DNA from: Izhakiella australiensis
Lineage (GTDB): Bacteria; Pseudomonadota; Gammaproteobacteria; Enterobacterales; Enterobacteriaceae
Direction: 5' to 3'
DNA: 64,000 nt
NCBI RefSeq assembly: GCF_002006995.1
Contig: NZ_MRUL01000002.1
Coordinates: forward strand, 372,001 to 436,000
Made by a program: the position numbers and the translations under genes. Positions 58,748-64,000 of the stretch are shown here, in pieces. The notes under the pieces are model-generated. The model did no database searches. It had not been told where the DNA came from and saw nothing but the letters and a program-made list of their open reading frames with translations. Position 1 is the stretch's first letter. Every line of letters begins with the position of its first letter.

Positions 58748-60370
58748 ATGAGCGGACCAAAAACGATGCCCAGGGTACGCAAGCGCCCGTTGAAATTCAG
58801 CACGACCGTCACGCTAATGGTCAGCGCGGTGATTGTTTCCGTTCTATTCAGCGTTCATTTGCTCGATTTCTGGCAGGCCGGCGATATCACCCGCTCGGCG
58901 GTGAAAGAGAAAGCGATGGCGGTGGCCCGCACGCTGGCCCTGCAAGCGGAAATCCGCCATGGCCTCCTGCTGGCGCCGCAGCAAAGCGACATTCAGTCTA
59001 TCGCCCGCGAGGTGCAGGAGCGTAACGACCTGCTATTCGTGGTCATTACCAATATGCAGGGCATTCGCTATTCCCACCCTAATCAGCAGATTATCGGCCA
59101 ACACTTTATTGGCGACGATCTCAATCCGGCACTTGCGGGGCACGAGAACGTCTCGGTTAATCGCGGCGTACTGGATCGGGCGCTGCGCGTGTTCACACCG
59201 GTTTATGACGACCAGCATCGGCAAATTGGCGTGGTCGCGATTGGCACCTCGTTGACGCGCGTGGCGGAGCTTATCAGTCAGAGCCGCTGGCGCATTGCCG
59301 GTACGATTTTATTCGGCGCGCTGGTCGGCACCCTCGGCACGCTGTTTCTGGTGCGCTGGCTAAAGCGCATTCTGTTTGGCCTCGAGCCCTATGAGATATC
59401 TACCCTGTTCGAACAGCGTCAGGCCATGCTGCAATCGATGAAAGAGGGGGTGGTGGCCGTCGACCAGCTCGGCCAGATTACGCTGATTAATCACGCGGCC
59501 CGCCTGCTACTCAACGGCAGCAATCCGGTGGATGCTTCACCGCCGGGCGCCCCCTCGCCGGTCATCGACAGCCTGCACCAGGTATTGGCCAGCGGTGAGC
59601 CTTTGCGCGATCGCGAGATGGATTTTAACGGGCGTATTCTGCTGACCAATACCCTGCCAGTGCGCACTCAGGGAGAGCTTATTGGCGCGGTTTGTACCTT
59701 CAGGGATAAGACGGAAGTCAGCCAGCTAATGCAGCGGCTGAGCGGCATGGTCAACTATATTGATGCCCTGCGTGAACGCTCCCATGAATTTATGAACAAG
59801 CTGCATGTCATTCTCGGCCTGCTACATTTGAAAAACTACGCTCAGCTTGAAGAATACGTGGTTAATACGGCGAATAATTATCAGACGGAGATTGGCTCGC
59901 TGCTGGGACGTATCAGGCCGCCGGTGATTGCCGGGTTTATTCTGAGTAAGATCGGCCGGGCGCTGGACCAGGGGCATCGTCTAATCCTCAGCGATGCCAG
60001 CTGGCTGCCCGATGTCGGCAATGAGCAGCAAACCAGCACGCTGATTACCGTACTGGGCAACCTGATAGAAAACGCCCTTGAAGCGCTGGACGATCAGCCT
60101 GAAGGCGAGATCCATCTGTTATTACACTATCAGAACGGCTGGCTGGCCTGCGAAGTCAGCGATGACGGGCCGGGCATCAGTGCCGAAAATCTGACTCGCA
60201 TCTTTACCCGCGGCGTCTCCTCAAAAGGCGAGGATCGCGGCGTTGGTCTCTGGTTATTACGCCAGCAAACTGAAAGCCTCGGCGGCACGGTTACCGTTGA
60301 ATCAGAGCCCGGCGTATTTACTCAATTTTTAGTTCAACTTCCCTGGGATGGAGGCGGTACAACAGCATGA
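58748..60370 (+). CDS. dcuS: C4-dicarboxylate sensor histidine kinase DcuS
   Basis: The 540-residue protein is closely similar to E. coli DcuS throughout. It has a first membrane helix (about 20-42) and a periplasmic PAS domain with the ligand residues Arg107 and His110 (IRYSHPNQQIIG), the same numbers as in E. coli. A second membrane helix (about 183-203), a cytoplasmic PAS domain starting LEPYEISTLFEQRQAMLQS, and the kinase core follow. The phosphorylated His is His346 (RERSHEFMNKLHVILGLLH); the N box is NLIENALEAL and the G box DDGPGI. It senses fumarate, succinate, malate or citrate outside and phosphorylates DcuR. The gene overlaps dcuR by 4 bases. An alternative start is the ATG six codons later. 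Confidence 0.95.
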   Translation: MSGPKTMPRVRKRPLKFSTTVTLMVSAVIVSVLFSVHLLDFWQAGDITRSAVKEKAMAVARTLALQAEIRHGLLLAPQQSDIQSIAREVQERNDLLFVVITNMQGIRYSHPNQQIIGQHFIGDDLNPALAGHENVSVNRGVLDRALRVFTPVYDDQHRQIGVVAIGTSLTRVAELISQSRWRIAGTILFGALVGTLGTLFLVRWLKRILFGLEPYEISTLFEQRQAMLQSMKEGVVAVDQLGQITLINHAARLLLNGSNPVDASPPGAPSPVIDSLHQVLASGEPLRDREMDFNGRILLTNTLPVRTQGELIGAVCTFRDKTEVSQLMQRLSGMVNYIDALRERSHEFMNKLHVILGLLHLKNYAQLEEYVVNTANNYQTEIGSLLGRIRPPVIAGFILSKIGRALDQGHRLILSDASWLPDVGNEQQTSTLITVLGNLIENALEALDDQPEGEIHLLLHYQNGWLACEVSDDGPGISAENLTRIFTRGVSSKGEDRGVGLWLLRQQTESLGGTVTVESEPGVFTQFLVQLPWDGGGTTA

Positions 60371-61083
60371 TCAATGTATTAGTAGTTGACGATGATGCCA
60401 TGGTCGCGGAGCTGAATCGCTGCTATATCGCACAGATCCCCGGCTTTACCTGTTGCGGCGTGGCATCGACGCTTCAGCAGGCCAGACAATGGCTGCATGA
60501 GGGGAGTAACCTCGATCTGGTGCTGCTGGATATCTATTTGCATCAGGAGAGCGGCCTGGACCTGCTGCCGGAAATTCGCAGCGCCAGAAGCTCGCTGGAT
60601 GTGATTATCATCTCATCGGCAGCGGACGCGCAGGCCATTAAAACCTCAATGCACTACGGCGTTGCTGACTATCTCATCAAGCCGTTCCAGTTCCCGCGTT
60701 TTGAAGAGGCGTTGCTCAACTGGCAGCAGAAAAAGAACCTGATCGACAACCAGCCCTATTATCAGCAGGCAGAAGTAGATCAGCTACTTCACGGCGGAGC
60801 CGCCGCTACCAGCGATCCGCGACGGCTGCCCAAAGGGCTGACGGTGCAAACCCTGCGAACGCTCTGCCAGTGGATTGATAGCCACCCGGCGCTGGAGTTT
60901 TCAACCGATGAGCTGGCCGCTGAAGTGGGAATCTCGCGCGTTTCCTGCCGTAAATACCTGATCTGGCTGGCGCAAAACAATATTCTGTTTACCAGCATTC
61001 ATTACGGGGTGACCGGCAGACCCGTCTATCGCTATCGGCTGCAACCCGAGTTCCATATGCTGCTAAAGCAGTATTGCCATTAG
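60367..61083 (+). CDS. dcuR: C4-dicarboxylate response regulator DcuR
   Basis: The 238-residue protein has a receiver domain with the acidic residues VVDDD, phospho-acceptor Asp55 (LVLLDIYLHQ) and the Lys in YLIKPFQFPRF. A CitB-type DNA-binding domain (about 155-235: STDELAAEVGISRVSCRKYLIWL, YGVTGRPVYRYRL) follows. It is the partner of DcuS. In E. coli the pair activates fumarate uptake and fumarate reduction. Here a soluble fumarate-reductase-type gene and its flavin transferase lie convergently next door; dcuR and apbE stop codons overlap (TTAG). Confidence 0.95.
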   Translation: MINVLVVDDDAMVAELNRCYIAQIPGFTCCGVASTLQQARQWLHEGSNLDLVLLDIYLHQESGLDLLPEIRSARSSLDVIIISSAADAQAIKTSMHYGVADYLIKPFQFPRFEEALLNWQQKKNLIDNQPYYQQAEVDQLLHGGAAATSDPRRLPKGLTVQTLRTLCQWIDSHPALEFSTDELAAEVGISRVSCRKYLIWLAQNNILFTSIHYGVTGRPVYRYRLQPEFHMLLKQYCH

Positions 61084-62051
61084 CTTTGCGCCAGCCGGTA
61101 TTGCGGATTGGTCAGGGTAAAATCGAAAAGCCGCTGCGAGCGACAAACCACCCGCCGATCGCGGGTAACGAAAATCGCTTCAATATCAGGGCGGGCTTCC
61201 AGCATCTGGCTGCCCTGCTCAATGCCCATGCCGTACAGCAAGGTGGTGAAGATATCGCCGTCGATCGAGCGCCGGGAAACCACGGTCACGCTAAGCAATT
61301 CATTATCCAGCGGATAGCCGGTCGCCGGGTCAAGAATATGATGATACTGACGTTCACCGAGCGTAAAAAAGCGCTCATAAACCCCGGAGGTGACCACCGA
61401 CATCTCCTCGACGTTAATCGTACCGATCAGCTCTTCCCGTGCCGCGAACGGCTTTTGCAAACCTACGTGCCAGCGCTGTTGCCCGCCGTGTGGCGGAAAA
61501 CCCAGCGTCTGCACGTTACCGCCAAGGTTAATCAGCGCCTGGCTTATCCCCTGAGTACGCAGATAATCCTGCACCCGGTCGGCTATCCAGCCTTTAGCAA
61601 TGGCGCCAAGATCAATCTCCATACCCGCATGGCGCAGAAATACCGACTGCCCGGCGTCATCCAGCTCGACATCCCGCGGGTTAATTAACGGCAACAGCCT
61701 GGCTATCTCATCCGCCGGCGGCACGCTGTGTCCCTGAAAGCCAATTTTCCACCGTTTAACCAGCGGGCCGATGGCAAAATTAAAACAGCCGCCGGGGAGC
61801 AGGCTTACCTCATGCGCCAACTTAATCAGCTGATAAACCGCCGGGCTGACGCTGACCGCATGGCGCCCTGCCGCCTGATTAATTGCCATTACTTGTGAAG
61901 GGGAACGATTAACCGTCAGCAGATTTTCCAGCTGCTTAATCAGCTGAAAAACCCGTCTCGCCAGGGTTTCATCAGGTTGGAAAAGTTTGAGCAGGATGGG
62001 AGAGCCCATCATTACAGCAGAATAGTTATATACACCGGCATCTTCAGACAC
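61080..62051 (-). CDS. apbE: FAD:protein FMN transferase ApbE
   Basis: The 323-residue protein has the ApbE core: MGSPILLKLF near the start, LPGGCFNFAIGPLVKRW, then MEIDLGAIAKGWIADRV, INLGGNVQTLG, and SVVTSGVYERFF, HHILDPATGYPLDN, TVVSRRSIDGDIFTTLLYGMG near the end. There is no lipoprotein signal peptide, so this is a cytoplasmic form. ApbE links FMN covalently to a Thr of its target. The target here is clear: the upstream gene in the same operon has an FMN-binding domain with the acceptor motif DAITGATTQS. Confidence 0.93.
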   Translation of the reverse strand: MSEDAGVYNYSAVMMGSPILLKLFQPDETLARRVFQLIKQLENLLTVNRSPSQVMAINQAAGRHAVSVSPAVYQLIKLAHEVSLLPGGCFNFAIGPLVKRWKIGFQGHSVPPADEIARLLPLINPRDVELDDAGQSVFLRHAGMEIDLGAIAKGWIADRVQDYLRTQGISQALINLGGNVQTLGFPPHGGQQRWHVGLQKPFAAREELIGTINVEEMSVVTSGVYERFFTLGERQYHHILDPATGYPLDNELLSVTVVSRRSIDGDIFTTLLYGMGIEQGSQMLEARPDIEAIFVTRDRRVVCRSQRLFDFTLTNPQYRLAQS

Positions 62052-62119
62052 GCATCGCCTCCGCGCTCAGACAGACCTCAGGCGCCGGCGCCGCCTCATC
62101 AGCGACGCCGGCACGCAGG

Positions 62120-64000
62120 TTAGCTCAACGCATGTACAGCGGCGTTGTGGCCCGCTTTGATACCGAAAATAATGATATCGGCGACGGCGTTGCCGCCGAT
62201 ACGGTTGGCACCGTGAATACCGCCGACCACCTCGCCGGCAGCCCATGCGCCGGGGATAATCTGTTTTTGGCTGTCGAGCACCGAGGTATCAACGTTAATC
62301 GTCACGCCGCCCATGGTGTGATGAACCCCAGGCGCAATGCGAATAGCATAATATGGCCCCTGGTTAAGCGGATGACGCAGCGCCGTTTTGCGGCCGAAAT
62401 CCTCATCGTTTTGCTGTTCGACAAACTGATTAAAGCGTTCCAGGGTGTGTTGCAACGCCGTCGGGTCCATATTGATCTTCGCCGCCAGCTCTTCGGGGGT
62501 CGCAGCGCTGATAACAAAACCACGGCCGATATACTCGTCGGCGGCCTTATTGTTAAGTCGGATTTGTTCGTCGAAGATAATCCAGGCGCTTTTTTCTGGC
62601 AGAGCGATGATTTGTGCTGACACCTTATCGCGGGTTTCCATTTCGTTAAAGAAACGCTGCCCCGCCTGGCTAACCAGCATCGCCCCACCGCCGCGAATCG
62701 ATTCTGAAATCAGATAAGAGGTGGTCTGCTCCACCGTCGGGTGGATTTGTATTTCGCCCATATCAACGGTATCGGCACCGATTTTTTGCAGCATGGCAAT
62801 ACCGCTACCGGTCGCGCCTTTGTGGTTAGTGGTAACGAAACCATCCAGCTCCGGACGATATTTAACCACCATTTCACGGTTAGCGCTGAAGCCGCCGGTA
62901 GCGACGATCACGCTTTTGGCGTTGAGAATACGCGTGTCATTGTATTCATCCACCACCTTCACGCCGGTAACGGCGCCGTTTTCAAACAGGATGTCGGCCA
63001 CGGAGGTCTCAAGCAGTACCTCAATGTTGCGGGTATTGATATTTTTAACCAGGCCGCTTATCAGAAAACCGCCGACGGCAGAACGATCCGCCGGACGGTG
63101 GGTGCGGTCAATGCTCATGCCGCCGGTAATGGTAATATCATTCAGTTCAATACCGTGTGAGGCCAGCCATTCGATAGCCTCCGGCGCCAGGTTAACGAAC
63201 TCTCTTAGCAGCTGCGGATTATTTTTAAACTTGCCGCCTTTCAGCGTCTCGTCGTAGAAAAGATCTTTGCTGTCCTTGATCCCTTTCAGCGCCTGGAAGC
63301 GGGTTTCCGCCGCGTTCATCCCTACCGACGCCTTGATGGTGTTGCCGCCGATGGTGGGCATTTTTTCGATAATGGCGACCCGGGCGCCTTCATCACACGC
63401 CTGAATAGCCGCCGCCAGTCCGGCACCGCCGCTGCCGACCACCACCACGTCGTAAACCACCGGCGCGCTGGGGTTGCCACCCTCGTCAATCACATGTTCT
63501 TTGCTGGAGGTCGCTAACGCGCGCGACACGGCTTTTTTCAGCGCCTCACTCTGAGTTGTGGCGCCGGTAATCGCATCAACGTGCGGGCTGTTGGCGACCA
63601 GAATGCGTGAACGCAGACTCTCAAAAGTGGCGCTGAAATCAACGTCGAGGGTATCGTCCGGTACCAGCGAGATATCAGTAATACGGTCGGTATCCAGGGT
63701 GACGTTAATTTTCAGCTTCAGCGCCTCGGCCTCCACTTTTTCCTGAAAGACGCCAGCTTTATATTTACGGCCGCTGCTGCTCATGTCACGGATCATGGCG
63801 TCAACCAGCGAGAAGCGCCACAGCGGTTCAGGAATGGTGAGCGCTTCGCGCCGGGTGCTATCAATAAACAGCTCAAGCTGTTCATCATTCAGAATGCGAT
63901 CGGCCCAGTCCGGGTAGGCGATGCAGGCCTTACCTATCGCCACCAGATCATAACCGTGCGCCAGCGCCGTTTCGACATCGGCTTTATTGACCACGCCGCC
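62120..64000 (-). CDS. Soluble NADH:fumarate-reductase-type flavoprotein (5' part outside window)
   Basis: The frame is open to the right edge, so at least 627 residues are seen and the N-terminus is missing. The visible start (GGVVNKADVETALAHGYDLVAIGKACIAYPDWADRIL) is the end of an Old-Yellow-Enzyme-like domain. A covalent-FMN domain with flavinylation motif DAITGATTQS follows (acceptor Thr expected in GAT). Then comes a FAD-binding fumarate reductase domain (VVVVGSGGAGLAAAIQACDEG, NTIKASVGMNAAET, HRPADRSAVGG, HTMGGVTIN, GEVVGGIHGANRIGGNAVADI). This three-domain order is known for the cytoplasmic NADH-dependent fumarate reductase of Klebsiella. Fumarate would be reduced to succinate with NADH, balancing redox without quinone. 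ApbE is encoded 68 bases downstream. Confidence 0.88.
   Translation of the reverse strand, partial: GGVVNKADVETALAHGYDLVAIGKACIAYPDWADRILNDEQLELFIDSTRREALTIPEPLWRFSLVDAMIRDMSSSGRKYKAGVFQEKVEAEALKLKINVTLDTDRITDISLVPDDTLDVDFSATFESLRSRILVANSPHVDAITGATTQSEALKKAVSRALATSSKEHVIDEGGNPSAPVVYDVVVVGSGGAGLAAAIQACDEGARVAIIEKMPTIGGNTIKASVGMNAAETRFQALKGIKDSKDLFYDETLKGGKFKNNPQLLREFVNLAPEAIEWLASHGIELNDITITGGMSIDRTHRPADRSAVGGFLISGLVKNINTRNIEVLLETSVADILFENGAVTGVKVVDEYNDTRILNAKSVIVATGGFSANREMVVKYRPELDGFVTTNHKGATGSGIAMLQKIGADTVDMGEIQIHPTVEQTTSYLISESIRGGGAMLVSQAGQRFFNEMETRDKVSAQIIALPEKSAWIIFDEQIRLNNKAADEYIGRGFVISAATPEELAAKINMDPTALQHTLERFNQFVEQQNDEDFGRKTALRHPLNQGPYYAIRIAPGVHHTMGGVTINVDTSVLDSQKQIIPGAWAAGEVVGGIHGANRIGGNAVADIIIFGIKAGHNAAVHALS

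Noticed and set aside
1-64000. Mobile element, prophage or integrative island
   Set aside because: No transposase, integrase, phage gene, tRNA-flanked direct repeat or clear attachment site was seen; duplications look like local events.

Overview
The window looks like chromosomal DNA of an enterobacterium (Enterobacterales). potABCD, dcuS/dcuR and the talarate/galactarate dehydratase are close relatives of the E. coli/Salmonella proteins, genes are packed with ATGA-type overlaps, and base composition is moderately GC-rich. Type II secretion, chitinases and a giant inverse autotransporter suggest an environmental, plant- or host-associated genus (Erwiniaceae such as Pantoea/Erwinia/Mixta is my guess; the sequence alone does not settle it).

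Region 1 (1-28 kb) is a secretion, chitin and surface block. A minus-strand operon encodes pseudopilin GspG, a lytic transglycosylase, GspF, GspE and PilM/PilN/PilO-like platform proteins, the last running off the left edge. A TonB-dependent copper-type receptor follows. Next come a receiver-only regulator that looks truncated, two almost identical RcsB/LuxR-type regulators, and between them a 2002-residue invasin/intimin-like inverse autotransporter built of near-identical Ig-like repeats. After an SMR exporter come a GH18 chitinase, potABCD for spermidine/putrescine, an AA10 lytic polysaccharide monooxygenase, a second GH18 chitinase and the prepilin peptidase. The signal-peptide-bearing chitinases and LPMO are the obvious candidate substrates of the secretion system.

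Region 2 (28-43 kb) is metabolic: an ArsR regulator and MFS exporter, two tandem proline-racemase-superfamily proteins with atypical active sites, an orphan amino-acid-type binding protein with a divergent GntR regulator, a mannonate-dehydratase-like enzyme, a PTS EIIBC permease, a glucarate-type MFS permease, an L-talarate/galactarate dehydratase with its divergent LysR regulator, and a nitronate monooxygenase with a second LysR regulator.

Region 3 (43-50 kb) is an AfuABC-like ABC importer with an inositol-monophosphatase-family enzyme and a LacI regulator. Matching palindromes lie on the transporter promoter and in front of the regulator gene, which suggests uptake of a phosphorylated sugar followed by dephosphorylation. 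It is followed by 1.3 kb of apparently non-coding DNA full of repeats.

Region 4 (51-64 kb) holds a periplasmic molybdenum hydroxylase (triheme-type cytochrome c, 2Fe-2S subunit, Tat-exported Mo subunit) with a divergent xdhC. A short tandem-repeat array and two AriR/YmgB-like small proteins follow. The window closes with a fumarate module: DcuS/DcuR two-component system, ApbE flavin transferase and a soluble NADH:fumarate-reductase-type flavoprotein cut by the right edge. No tRNA, rRNA, CRISPR array, transposase or phage gene was seen.
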